Positions 25,745 to 37,653 of a stretch of DNA of 64,000 nucleotides are shown here, piece by piece. The position numbers and the translations under genes are program-made. This DNA is from Campylorhamphus procurvoides (taxonomy: Eukaryota; Chordata; Aves; Passeriformes; Dendrocolaptidae). The DNA lies in contig WBMV01000298.1 of assembly GCA_013396655.1 (NCBI GenBank), positions 1,761,221-1,825,220 of the forward strand, given 5' to 3'. The stretch's first letter is position 1, and each line of letters starts with the position of its first letter. Below the pieces are notes generated by a model. The model saw only the letters and a program-made list of their open reading frames with translations, searched no databases and was not told the DNA's origin.

Positions 25745-25990
25745 TCCTGCACGTTTATATAGAAGCACTGAAGGCTACGATGAGGGGTCTGGGGCTCAAG
25801 CTGGTGTTCTTAGTCCCATGAATAATGAGCAAAGGTTTGAGTAGAGCAGATGTATTCCATAGATAAAGGCCTGGTTATGTGGCTGGTGTCACAGGTATGG
25901 TTTTGACAGTAGGACCCTCTTGCAGAAATGAGGATTTCTGGGGAGAGGTGAGATCCATTTCACAAAGAAGGGACTGAGCATCTTTGCCAA
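25745..25990 (+). pseudogene. CR1 ORF1 C-terminus, esterase-like remnant
   Basis: In several CR1 lineages ORF1 ends with an SGNH-type esterase domain whose last catalytic block is an Asp-x-x-His motif. Here one frame gives KAWLCGWCHRYGFDSRTLLQK, an in-frame stop at 25929-25931, then GFLGRGEIHFTKKGLSIFANR. The usual D-x-I-H appears as G-E-I-H, with the His at 25956-25958 kept and the preceding Asp apparently changed. The N-terminal part of ORF1 was not found. The identification rests on the order and wording of the phrases and on its position directly before the CR1 spacer and ORF2. Confidence 0.7.
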
Positions 25991-26289
25991 CAGGCTTGCT
26001 AACCCAGCAAGTCTATCTTGGAAGGAGCTTCATTAAAAGATGGAGACTGGCCCACAGCTGAGTGGAGGAAAAGTCAATAGAGGGGAAGTGTACCTGGGAC
26101 ATGGTAACATGGAAAGTTCTTATATTGTACTTGAGACGGCAAAGAAACTGGGGACCTGTTGTGAAGCACATAACTACAACCTTTACCTGTTGTAAAGCAT
26201 ATAAACTCACCCAGCTTGGGAAACTGACAGGAGAATCTGGAAGTCTCTGCACAGTCTCATATACCCAACATCTCTGAGATGACAGATAC

Positions 26290-28105
26290 TAATGACACAG
26301 CTTTCGTGATTGAAAAGCTGCAGTGCGTGAGCACTGGCTGGATAGGAGGAACAGGCAGGGAAGATGAGTGTGGGGTTGTACTCTGTGCAAGGAGAAGTCA
26401 AATGTATGGAGCTCTTTAACAGAAGAAGGAAAGGGCCATTTGAGCTTACAGGTCAAGATCAGAAGGGAGGCCAATAAAAAGGTTAATTTTGATGGAAAAC
26501 TGTTACAGATTACTTAGTCAGGAAGAGGAGCTGGATAAAGGATATTTCAGAAAATCAAAAGATAACTCAGGCAAGAAACAAAGATCCTGGTGATTCATGA
26601 GTCACTCAAACGCCTGCTGGAAGGGCAGGCGAATGGAAGGCAAGTAATCCAGGGCATTTTGTGACAATTTTTGTTTTTTGATGCAAGCATTGGATGAAAG
26701 AGCAAGGGGAAGGAGTCTGCTGGGCATGCTGCTTATGAACAGAGATTAACTAGTTGGGAATGGGGTAGTCTAGTGGCAGCCTTGTCTACAAAGGCCATGA
26801 CATAGTGGTGGTTTATATCCTGCAGGAAGCAAGGCAAGCAAGTACCAGAGACCAGAGCATGGACTTCCAGGGAACATATTTGTTTTTCCTCAGGGAACTA
26901 GCAATTGTAAGGCTGTTCTGAAGAGTAGAAGAGCTCATCATTTAGGGGGAAAGAAAGTTTGTTGTATGTCAAGGACAGTCTCCTCAAAGCACAAGAATGA
27001 TCCATCCCAATCTCTGAGAAAATGGGAAGGTGTAACAAGCTGGATAGCTGTGAAACTCTTGGCTGGGATCAAATGCAAAAAGGAAGTGTACAGTATGTGG
27101 AAACATGAATGGGTTAATAAAGAAAGCACATGGAAACATCAGCCACATGTGTGGGGATGGAATTGGAGAAGCTAACTCTCACCTGGCGTTGAAAATGGAG
27201 AGGGATGTAATCGATAACCAGGAGTACTTCTTCTGCTATGCTGGCACCAAAAATGAAAGACTGACAAAATGTGTTGTACCTACTAAATGGGAAGACAATC
27301 TAACAAAAAAGGGCTTGAAAAAAGCTGATGTGCTCAATGTTGTCTTTCTCTTGCTCTTTCCTAGCAAGGCCTGTTTTCAGGCCTCCAAGTTTTGTGTGCA
27401 GAGTTTATGGGAAAGGGGTACAATAGAGAATGATCACATTCAAGACCAAATAAGGAACCTAGACATATACAAATCCATGGAGAATGCAGAGTGAGATAAC
27501 TGCCCTCTTCGAAAGGTCAGAGCACTTTTTTAACCTCAAAAAAGTCATGTCCCACTTTTCTTCAAAAACAAAAAAACCCCAAAAATATCAAAAAGGAAAA
27601 CCCAGGGAACCACAGGCCTTACCTCAGTCTCTAGGAGCTTGCAGAACAAATGCTCCCAGAAATCACATCCAGACAAATGAAGGACAAGATGGTGAGAGGG
27701 AACAGCCAACACAGATTCATCAAGGCAAAAGTATGACAGGTTGACCTGTGTTCTTTGATGAGAGGAGGAGAAAGCATTGAGTTATTTCCATTGATTTTAA
27801 CAACAAAGTCAACAAAATCTCCACAGTATCCTGGCAGTTCAGATAGTGAGATATGGACTACATGTAGACTACAGGTGGGTGAAACTTGGCTGGACTGCTG
27901 GATGCAAAGGGTTGTGATTAATCATTTGAAATCCAGCTGGTTCTTGAGTACCAGTGAATTTTCTAAGGGGTTATACCTGAACCTGAAACTGCTTAGCATT
28001 CCTCATCAAGGACCTGGGCAAACGGACTTCAAGCTCAGAAAGTTCACTAACTATGCTGGTGATTCAAAGGCTGTCAGTCAAAGCTACCATGTAGCAGGAC
28101 CTTTG
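26290..28105 (+). pseudogene. Decayed CR1 ORF2 (EN and RT)
   Basis: This marks the coding remnant of the same element. The endonuclease covers roughly 26290-26830, ending with SLLGMLLMNRD and a stop at 26747-26749. The linker covers about 26930-27490, where one frame stays open for 129 codons (27105-27494). It includes a 'KADVLNVVF' phrase matching the usual 'KAEVLN.FF'. RT block 27600-28105 includes 'GPGQTDFKLRKFTNYAGDSK' in the frame open at 27755-28108. The first Asp of the FADD pair is replaced by Gly, so even this block is catalytically dead. At least four frameshifts are needed to read it through. Confidence 0.8.
27564..27603. repeat. A-rich tract with CCCC inside the old CR1
   Basis: AAAAACAAAAAAACCCC and further A-rich sequence interrupt the RT region of the decayed CR1. 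It is probably a later slippage expansion, since CR1 RT coding sequence has no such tract. Confidence 0.75.
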
Positions 28106-31100
28106 TAGTTTGGAGGTGTGATCAGATGACCTCAAGTCCTTACCTCCTAAACTAATCTATGACTTTCCCACACCAGGTACCAGAATTCCAAAAGTGAGAT
28201 GATGCAAAATGAGAACAAGATCCACTTCACATTACTGAAACGAGATACACTTCCTTCTGAAGGGCTACATTTGGATGAGTGACAGTCTAATTCTATACTG
28301 GGGAGACCATGATGGTGGTTAGCAGAAAAAAATGGCAATGGAAAATCTAATACTTCTACATGTGCTCTGTTAACTAATTCAATAAAGAAAAAGATCTCAA
28401 AATCTAGGTATATAGCCACAGTGCAAAAAGAAATCTCGGTCCCCGTTCCCACAGATATTGTTGGAAAGAACTGCTTAAGACAAAAGTCAATCTTGCAAAA
28501 TTTTTTAATAGAACCACCATAAAAATTGTATTAAGTCAATCAGTGAGGTTTTTTTTTTTAAATCTTGCAACTCTATTGAACTAGTCATATTAAATTATTT
28601 CCAGAAGACATAATTCAAGAATGATCTGACCAATTTTGAAATGTTTCATTTTAAATGCTATGACTAGATCATACTTAAATGCTCATAAATTATGTTACTT
28701 TCAAAGTGAAACATAGAACAGCAAAATATGCTTAATAAGAAGATTATGGTGTCTTGCAAATGAATAGCTGGCTACTTAATGTCAGGATGTAGAATGTAGA
28801 AAGTATTGACTACTCATTGAATGTAATGCCCTTGGCCAAGTGAGTATTATTAAACTTTAGAAAATAACCTTTATAGTTTCTGAAACAGTCTCATTCTGGA
28901 AGATTATAATGCCTTGGTGATTAAATGAAAATGAGATAGTAGCTATATAATGGCAAGCACTATTGAATTAACTTCTGAAAGAAATTCACTAAATGCTTAA
29001 TGTTAACACTGGGCTGAGAGACATGCAGCTGCAAAGAATTTCATTAAACTAGTAATGCTCAAACTTTCATTTGATTTTAATGGAAAATTTATGAAAGACT
29101 GCTGTTAAGACTAGATGGGGCAGATGATCACTATTATTCTTCTATTTGTATAACCAAGGGGCTTAATTTTACTTAGCTCTCTAATTGTTCTTTCATCTTC
29201 TCCAGTCTCATGCCCTGCTTCCTAAGAACATGTGTTTATCAAAACATATTTAGATTTAAGCTGGAGAATAGGTTTGAAGAAAAAAACAATTTTGTTTTCA
29301 AATTAAAATATTCTCTGGGGATTTTTTAATGAAAAAAAACACACCAAAACCCACTATTCCTTGGTGGTCATGGTCAAATATTATTACCCCACTAGAAGTA
29401 TGTATGCCAATTCTACCAAGAGGGTTATTTGTATCTTGAAGTTGTGTCTGTTGTCTAGGATGTGGGAAATTGGCCACTGACAACCAGTCAGAACCGTTTA
29501 AGGGAAGAATTTGCTCATCAGTTTTGAATTTGGGAATTGTGGGATTTGGACATCTCTTTCATTAATTTTGTGACTGATGACTCAAGACTCACCAAAACTT
29601 TTTATTTCCACATTTACTGAATTGTACATCGTACTATTTTTTAATGACTGTGCCAGATTTCAGTGAGATGTCTGCATGAAGTGGTCTAGACACTAGTTTT
29701 TCCGTGCTTAAAAAAGGGTAAAAATTTAAAAAGGCATTTTTTTTCACTGATGTAAAAAAATGGCACAAGAAAACCCAGATATTTAGCATGAGGAAATTGT
29801 AGGAATGTGAAGAACAATATAAGTTAAACAGCTGTGTTGTAGCTCCTATTCAGCCTGGGACTGCAGAACATCAGGCATATCATGGAATTGTTGTGAAGTA
29901 TGTTTACCTGGGCTGGAGAATGTGGAAAGGACACATAAATAAGAGCTGAAGAAGCCCACAACTGGAACATTTTATAGCACATAAGTAACTGAAGCATAGG
30001 TTTTTCTCTCTCCATTAATACTTGATGGCATAGCAGCTGTATGACAGATTTCTACCAAAGAACATTGTTCAAAGAAGAAATAATGTCCCAGTCCTGTAGA
30101 CAAGGAAACTTCTGGGGAAAACCCCATTATTTCCAGTTTTACCCTAGTCTAAATGCAGATAATGCAGTAAATTTGATTTAGTTAGATATTGTTGACAGCC
30201 CTTAGGTATAAATTAAAATGGGTGCAGTTGCATTGATTTGTAAATACCCTTGCTCTGAATGTGACTATCTGGAAGCAGCATCAACTCCTATTGTAAAAGA
30301 AAGCAGAAGGGTTGAGTGTGTGGTGTGGGACAGACAACTAAACACAGACTTGTGGAAATGACTTAAAACTTACAGAATTGAGGCTCTTTAGCTGTAGTTA
30401 TAAAAACTGCCATTTGAACTTTTGCGTGAAATTTAGACTCCAGTTACCAATAAATCAGGCTGTATTTCCATCTTCTTCCAAATAACCTTCAGTGAGGTCA
30501 CCCAAAAAGAGATAAACAACAATGTTTCGTGGAAATATGTGCCTCTGTTGTTGCAGTGGGAATTAGAAGATGAGGCATTTCTGAAAGATAACTTGAACAT
30601 GGCATTTATTTTAATTTTCCAATAAATGATGACTTGGAAGAAGACTTCTCAGCAGAAGCCAAAAATGAATAGTGAATTACATTTTTTCTTTATGTAATGT
30701 ACAAGCTGGTTACGTGTTGGGGGAGGACTTGGGGTTTTCAAAAGGTCATTCACAATATCGTACTGCAAAGTTTGAGAGGCCATTAAGCAAATTGAGAATC
30801 TTATATATGGAGGAAATATTATGTTCAAGGCTTCAGTGCTTGCTATGATTAGAGTGCTCTTTGTGGGAGATTTGTTAATATTTCTTCATCCTGGACACCT
30901 GCCAAGCTTTAGTCTTTAATGCTCTAAGATTGAGTCACGGAAGTGGGGACTGGCTGCACACAGCTTGCTGCCTTGCCAGGAGGTGGGTGTGGGAGGTAGT
31001 AAGCACATAAGAAAGAAGAGGGGCATAGAAAATGAGCTTGAAATTCTGTGATAATCTTTTGTTTAGAAGAAATAAGTCCACAATTTCAAGGGTTTTTTTA

Positions 31101-34100
31101 TCTGTTTTTCAAACTGGCCAACAAAAATGGGACATTTTAGAGATGTGATTTCTTTTTGTGTTTCAGAAAGAATGTCTAGGTGTTCAGTGAAAAAAAAGGG
31201 CTAGAAAAACAAGGATTAACATGTCACTGAACATAGATAGATAAATACAGCATCTGTGCATGATTATCAAGTGAAATGAAAAATTTTGACACAAAAAAGA
31301 ATTTCTTTTAACTTTTTTTGTTTGCTAACCACTAGTAAGCGGCATAAACTGATTTAAGCTTGTTGAAAATAGAGTAGATTTTCTGGATCATGTATTATGG
31401 ATCTGGATGGTACAGCCCCTGTGTCTCTTTGAAACATATGCAGAAAATAATTAGATAAACAGAAATTGCACAGATAGTGAGAAATAACAGCACTTGTGAG
31501 CTTCTTTACCCAAATTAGATCAGTGTAATTAATTATCCAACTTTTGTTAAGGGGCACAAAGCTCCAGTGCTTCTGAAGGGACAAATGGTAACCTGTGAAT
31601 TTGGAAAAAGCTGCTGGAAAGGGATATGGCTGCAGGGTTACACACAGAGCACTGGATCCTGAAGTTGTTCAAGACAAGACAAATGTCTGGAATACACCCA
31701 CCTTTGGTATGTTAACATGCAAAAAGCCTGGCTAATGCAGGCTTCACAAATACTGGTTTTCAGCTGGAGATGAGAACGGAAGAGAGGGGAGCTACTTCTT
31801 CAGTCTCACATAATGTAACTGAGCACATCTGTGCTTCAAGTAAGCTGAGGACAAAGAAGTGCAGGTTGTTTGAATTTGCTCTCAGTGCTGGGCTTGCCTT
31901 TAGCCTGGTATACACTGGCTGTGCTTACTGCTTACTGTCTTGCTCAGAAATTACAATGGTGAGAATAATCTAATGATCCCTTAGTGAAAACTCCCTGACC
32001 TTCATGTCCCATGCATGCTGGTGTCTGATGTACCACAGCTACCTAAGGTTCAGACATAGATCTGGGAACCTTGCACAGTTCCAACTGCCTATAAAGCTTA
32101 CACTCAAACTGACTTGCACACTTCTTTGTGTGTGTAGTTCCATGTTCATATTCAGAGGTAGATGTATACAACTGTGTAGGACAGGTCTGATTTGTGGCTG
32201 TCGATTCTCCTGTGAAAACTGAGAAGGTAGTGACACAGGAAAAAGGGATTACGTGTGGAAGTGGGTTCATATAAGGCTCCCTGTGATCTCTCATGGGGAG
32301 ATTAATAGCCTTTCGGAAGAAATGGGACCATTAACATTAGAAATTTTTACATCATCCAGAAAGCAGATTTTAGATCCAGTCCATTATCACATCTCCTCCA
32401 TAAATTAAGTTTGGTCTATAAATGCCTGGTATATAAAGGCATGGCAACTAATAGCTTTGTATGTCCAGGAAGAGCCAAGGAATTAGCTAAAGAACTAGAT
32501 CCTGTCATCAGTTAGCTGTGAATTTGCTTTCTGACTCTGCCTCAACCACCTCTTTCCTAGTCAGTACCTAAACATGTTTGAAGTGACATTACAACATAGG
32601 CTCTGTTCCCAACAGTTAGTATGAGTGAAACTGCAATGAATTTAACTTCCTTTATTCTATTCAGTCCTCAACTTCTTTCCCCAAAGTTTATCACCATCAA
32701 ACATGTCTTCTTGCTGGAGCCAGGACATGCAGAACACTGACCACAGCCCTCTCATTTCAGAGACTTTAAATGGAGAAAACATAAAAAAAATTTAATTGTC
32801 CCTTAAGAAGTTGTAGTCCCAGCAGAGCTGTGAGCAGTGTGCTGTAATGCAAAGTGCCCATTAAGCTGAACAAGACGACCTCACCAGCCACAGCAGTCTC
32901 TCCCCACCACCCTTTGCCTCTTCCTTCCATCTGCCTTCTGGAAATATCCTTGTGCATCTTTAGTTCCAAATGAGAAATGGCACAGCACAGATGGAATACT
33001 GGGTTATCTCTTGGACTGTTATGGTGATTACCTCTCCAGTCACTGAGGCTACAGAAGTGGCTTTGTCACTGATCAAACCCTCAAGTCCTGACACCAGTCA
33101 CAGCTGCTTTTCTTAACATTGGCATTATCCACAGGCCACTTGCATGGGAAGTAAGCCCCTGGGCAGTTTTTAACAGGATATGGCAGGATACACTGGTGCT
33201 CTTCTCTGATGATTTGAAGTTTTCAGATCCTGTCTCTGCTGGCTGGCTGCCTTCCCAGGTGTTTTGCATTTGAAGGAATAAAAAAGACTCCAAAGAAACC
33301 CCTCAAAGCCCAACAGTTATCATAATCCTTTAAATACTCCTGAATTTGAGTGTTATCTCCTCTCCCTGCCTGCCTGCCACTATAAAAAACCCCAAGTGTT
33401 TGTAATCCAGACATTATTTCCTGTTGGGTTAGAAGTTTTAACATAGCCTGACATGAGGCTCAAGAGCAATAAAGAAAGTTATGGAAAGTTATGGGGTATT
33501 TCAGGGGAGAGGAAGGGCAGTGATGTTCACAGATGCTATTGATTTAATTTTATTTATGAATTGTGGAGAATCAAATAAAAATAGAGCAGAAACAACTTGC
33601 TAGTTAAGCAGAAAATTGTATTTACCTACCCATCTGTTTCTATACTGTTGTGACTTACAGTGAATCTGGAGGAATCTGTTCTTCAGTAAAGCAATGCAAG
33701 AATTCAGTCTTTTCCATCAGAGACAGAAAACTGGGAACATACTGCTTTTGTCTCTTCCAGTGTTAATTTGCCAGCCCTTATCCCAAGGTAAATTCTCATT
33801 GTTCTTATTGAATTTTTGGAGACTTTGCAGTTGAAATGCTGCATTGCCTTTTTCTGAGTCACATGTGATTGCAGCTGCTCAGCATATATATATGCATGAA
33901 TTCACCCAATTTTAGTAGGGAATTTTTAGGCTGAAGCTTGCATGTTATATATATATGAGATAAAGGAGGAGAAAAGGATGGAGAGAGAAGACCTAAAATG
34001 TCCCCTGAGTGCCATTATAAGGTGAAGGTCTACTGGAAGTTTCTATAGACAACAAAGGATGTTTATTTTCACTGCACCTTTTACGTTTTAATCTAAATAA

Positions 34101-34180
34101 ACATTGCCCTAAAGCAGGAAAGGAAATGATTCTTCCTTTTGATGGTCTCTGAGGTAAATCCTTCAGTATGTTGCCCAACT

Positions 34181-34213
34181 GTCTCTTTTTTTTTTCTTTT
34201 TTTTTTCTTTTTC
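34181..34213. repeat. T-rich pyrimidine tract
   Basis: Two long T runs broken by single C residues, continuing as TTTTTC. Simple repeat. Confidence 0.85.
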
Positions 34214-36150
34214 AAGGCCAATATTTCTACCTCTTTGGTTCAGACTTTTGATTTGTCTATTGTGTGAGAATGTCACAGGTTGGAAAGTATCCACCAGCAC
34301 TGGGACAAGGGCATTTAAAAGGAAGGTTTTTCCACTGTAAAGAATATGGACTTAAACATGGGATTTTGCAGTTAGTTTTATGAAAGAGATAGAAGCTTTA
34401 CATTCAGGAAAATGAAGAGCAGAAGAGATGCTAATATATGTATGCAAATGTGTGTTCATATGTATGTAAATAGGCCTATTATATGTATGCATCTATTTTA
34501 ATGTCAGGACCTATTTCTCCTTTCATAGGAATGAGGATAATTCTCACATGGATTTTATTTTATATAACAGGGGTTCTGTTACAGCAACCTCAAAAAAACC
34601 CCCCAAAACATAAGGCCTTGACTGAAGTGTTTAAGCATCTGAGAAGCCCATTGAATTCATGGGGCTTCTTCACATACTTAGAGTCTGGCATGTGTGTAAA
34701 TACTTCACTGTAGCAGGGTCACAAGGCCTCAATTCAGCTCTTATAAAACTCAGTGGAAAACTTCCTTTTGATGTTAAAAGCAGTTGGATGGGTTTGCAGT
34801 GGCTATTTTTTATGCTAATGTGGAGTGAGCCAGCCATATTGCAGGAACATTTGGTACACGTTAAAAGTCTTAGAGTCTGTGACCAGCAGCAACCTTACAC
34901 TGACAATGTTTATCCAGATTGATTAAAAAATATGAATAAAAAATTCCCAGATTGGCAGAAAGCAGTGAGCACCTTTCAAGAAAGGTAGAATGGAATGGGC
35001 TCTGGCTGAGGAGCTGTCAGTCATGGCAGAAGGGCATCAGGGGAGCCCACGAGGATATCTGAAGATGATAAGCTCGTGACTTGGATGTATCAGGGAGACA
35101 GCTGTGGTGTCACACCCTGTGTACATCTGGGAATGTGGGAGTAAGTCCTGTTGCAAGGAGCTGGCCGCTGCTGGGGAGGAAGAGCCACAACCATCCTTCT
35201 CAAGGACTGGAGCCTGGCACCCATGAAGGTTTAAATTTTTGGAGAAGAAATAACATACTGTGAGTTGCTGCAGCATAAATGTAAATGTAAAACTACCGCC
35301 ACTTTTACATGAAGCCTGCTGAAAAGGCTTTGTCTACATTTGTGTTAAATTATCAGAAGCAAATTAATCTGGTCTAAATTTCCATTGCTCCAGAGCTGAA
35401 GGGCACCAGACAAGAAGGTGCAATGGAGAAGAATGTGGAGAGGCAGCCCAGAGAGATACAGTACTTGTATCTTTTTGATAAGTACTTGGGGAACTGAATG
35501 GCACCTAGAAAAGTAAGGTGATATTATTCCAGCTCACGCTCGATTGTTCAAGGAATGCTTCTTCTAGGCATTTCTTTAACAAGAAAATTTGCAGGAAACC
35601 TGGAGAGAGTGATGCAGTTGTAATGGGCATGGTTTAGTAAAAATGACAAAAATCACAGGTAAATAACTCCATAGGAAGACCTAATTACTTGTGGCATTTG
35701 AAGGAAATGGATTCCAAGGAGTCACAGATGACTAATCTAAGGACATAAAAGGAGGTAATTAGGAACTGGAACTGCCTGAATATTTTCAGAATTTCAATAT
35801 GGGGAAATGAAGAGAAGAAAAATCATTCAGTTTTGACCTGTTCTGTTGGCAAGGACAAATGTAAAAGAGGGGAATATTTAGGCTGGCTGACCTAGAGTAA
35901 GTCTGTTCCAAGGAGATCATAAGACATTTAATAGAAATGAATGGCAAACCCTTCACTCTACTGCATTCAAAATGAAACTCAGCAAAACTGAAAAATAGAA
36001 TATAGGGGTATGCAAAGAATGAGAAATGGTAAAAAAATTTAGAGGTCCTTGATATTTATATTTCATTAAGGAACCATCTAGGTTTCTGTAAATTTATGCA
36101 AATTCGAGATATCTTTCCTTTTATATATGCTGGATAGTATAGTCAGGGCT

Positions 36151-36184
36151 TCTTTTTTTTTCTTTTTTTTTCTTTTTTTTTCTT
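36151..36184. repeat. Decamer simple repeat (TCT8)n
   Basis: Three tandem units of TC followed by eight T, plus a partial fourth, with an exact 10-base period. Confidence 0.92.
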
Positions 36185-37240
36185 GTCTCCCCAAGTTCAA
36201 GTTCAACCATAGTTAACACTTGACTCTCAGGGGTGTACAGCGCTCCTTTGGGCTGAGTATTACTACCTGCTTATGCTGTATGACCTCAGTTCATATTAGG
36301 AGAACATCTGCCTTCTGCTCCTCGGATGAATAAGCACCCTTTTCTACTATCCTTTCATATATGGGTTCTTCATGTTTCACCTCGCCTTTTTTGTAATCTC
36401 ACCACTTCAGCTGTTTCTCAGTGCTTTATGGCAGCCTAGCTCTGACTGGTATAAAACTGAGTTACTTTCCTCAACAATCTTCCTAAACATTTTGCTTCAA
36501 AAGAACAGTAACATATAATTTGATTCCTTTTTGGTTCAAGGCTCAAAATTTTTGCCTGCAAAAGGGTGGAGCATAGGAAGGTCAAAAGACAAATGGGCAT
36601 TGCTTGCTGAGCAATTTTTTAAAGCAGAAAACCTAACCCTAAGGTAGCCCTTGCCAGAATCACAGGAAGACTTGGCAGCAATGACATGTGCTCCCTGCCT
36701 GTGTGTGTATCCTCTCCCAACCTTTTCCATCTATCATTGACATGGACCATAACATCCACGGTCAGCATCTATCTTTTGTGCCCATTTAGTGCTGCTTCTT
36801 GCTTGTTCCTATCTACAGCTCAGGAGTAGCTTTTGTTCTATTTCCTAGTTTCAGTTAAGTTATCTGGGATAATACCACATATCTGTAGACTTACAGCCTC
36901 AGGTGGTGATATTGTGCAATGTTTGCTTAATTGCCTTGATAGAATTATGCTGTTTATTTTGTTACTCAACTAGAAAGGATATTCTGTTTGAAGTTTAGAT
37001 ATTTGGTTGATAAGGGTAAAGATAAATGCAATAATATTGCCAACTAGAGAGGGTAATCTAAAAGTACATTGACTAAAGGACAGCTTTGCTACATAATTGT
37101 GCTGATGGGAGGTGGAATCAACTCTTTTATTAGCCAGCTGTGTTAAGGTAATGAGGTCCAATTTCACTTTGAGAGAGACTGAGCTGGTTTTCCTATCCTT
37201 TCTCTCCTGGATGCATATGTTACATGTTTACATAAAGGTC

Positions 37241-37653
37241 TGTCTCGGTTCTGGCCAGGATAGGGTTAATTTTTGCAATAGCCAGGGTGGCGCATAGCTG
37301 AGACCTGGAGGTTATCCTATACCATCTCTTGTCATTTTCTGGAAATGGGGAAAGGGGTCCTTTCCAGTTGAGTAAGCTTGGCATGAAGTGAGTGGTCAGG
37401 TAGTGCTGGGTCCCTCTGTTACTGATATTGTAGCCGTTACCGTTTGTTTTTCTTTTTCCATTGCCGTTTCCAGTAAATTGTTCTTCTCTCAGCCCATGAT
37501 CTTTGCCCTTTGTGCTTCCAGTTCTTCTCTGCATCCTTCTGCAGGGGTAGGGGGAAGCAAAGGGAAGTGGGGAGTGAGCGAGTGAGCAGCTAATGGTTTG
37601 GAGTCCTTCAGTGGGAACATTAAATTGGGGAATACTATTCCTAAACCACAACA
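37241..37653 (+). mobile_element. Solo LTR, ERVL-like avian endogenous retrovirus
   Basis: A 413-bp element beginning TGTCTCGG and ending AAACCACAACA. The opening phrase 'ggatagggttaatttt' and the end region, with GTGAGCGAGTGAGCAGC followed by AAACCACAACA, resemble LTRs widespread in bird genomes that end in ACCACGACA. An AGTAAA at about 37471-37476 is the likely polyadenylation signal. It is followed by 'ctcagcccatgatctttgcc', as expected around the R region in such LTRs, which fixes the plus orientation. No internal retroviral sequence adjoins either end. Flanking bases (left AGGTC, right GCCTT) do not form a clear 5-bp duplication. Either the flanks have mutated or one end is not original. 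A 143-codon minus frame crossing it is only the LTR read backwards. The ERVL-like class is inferred. Confidence 0.8.

Larger units (their letters stand above)
25740..28166 (+). mobile_element. Old CR1 LINE, near-complete in domain order
   Basis: This is the most complete non-LTR element in the window. It runs from the C-terminal part of ORF1, through the inter-ORF spacer, endonuclease and RT, to a CR1-type 3' tail. The ORF1 part reads 'IEALKATMRGLGLKLVFLVP' near 25760-25820 and GFLGRGEIHFTKKG at 25932-25973. The spacer (about 26050-26260) carries the phrase 'aaactcacccagcttgggaa'. The endonuclease keeps SLLGMLLMNRD at 26714-26746. The EN-RT linker keeps GIKCKKEVYSMWK at 27065-27103 and LDIYKSM near 27460-27480. 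The RT has YAGDSK at 28052-28069 where CR1 has FADDTK. The tail at about 28118-28166 reads 'gatgacctcaagtccttacc' and ends with AATCTATGACTTT. After the RT active site the sequence passes almost directly to the tail, so the C-terminal third is deleted. Dense stops mark it as old. Confidence 0.85.
28167..37240. other. Long unannotated stretch, partly candidate conserved noncoding
   Basis: About 9 kb without recognised genes or interspersed repeats. The part 28560-29160 is AT-rich, repeat-free and dense in homeobox-type TTAAT/ATTA words. T/C tracts lie at 34181-34213 and 36151-36184, and an A-run with C6 lies at 34592-34608. (TA)n runs are seen at about 33886-33898 and 33944-33955. No open frame longer than 101 codons is present, and none carries a motif. 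Confidence 0.4.

Noticed and set aside
37220..37651. 143-codon minus-strand frame
   Set aside because: It coincides almost exactly with the plus-strand solo LTR and has no protein motif; it is the LTR read in antisense.
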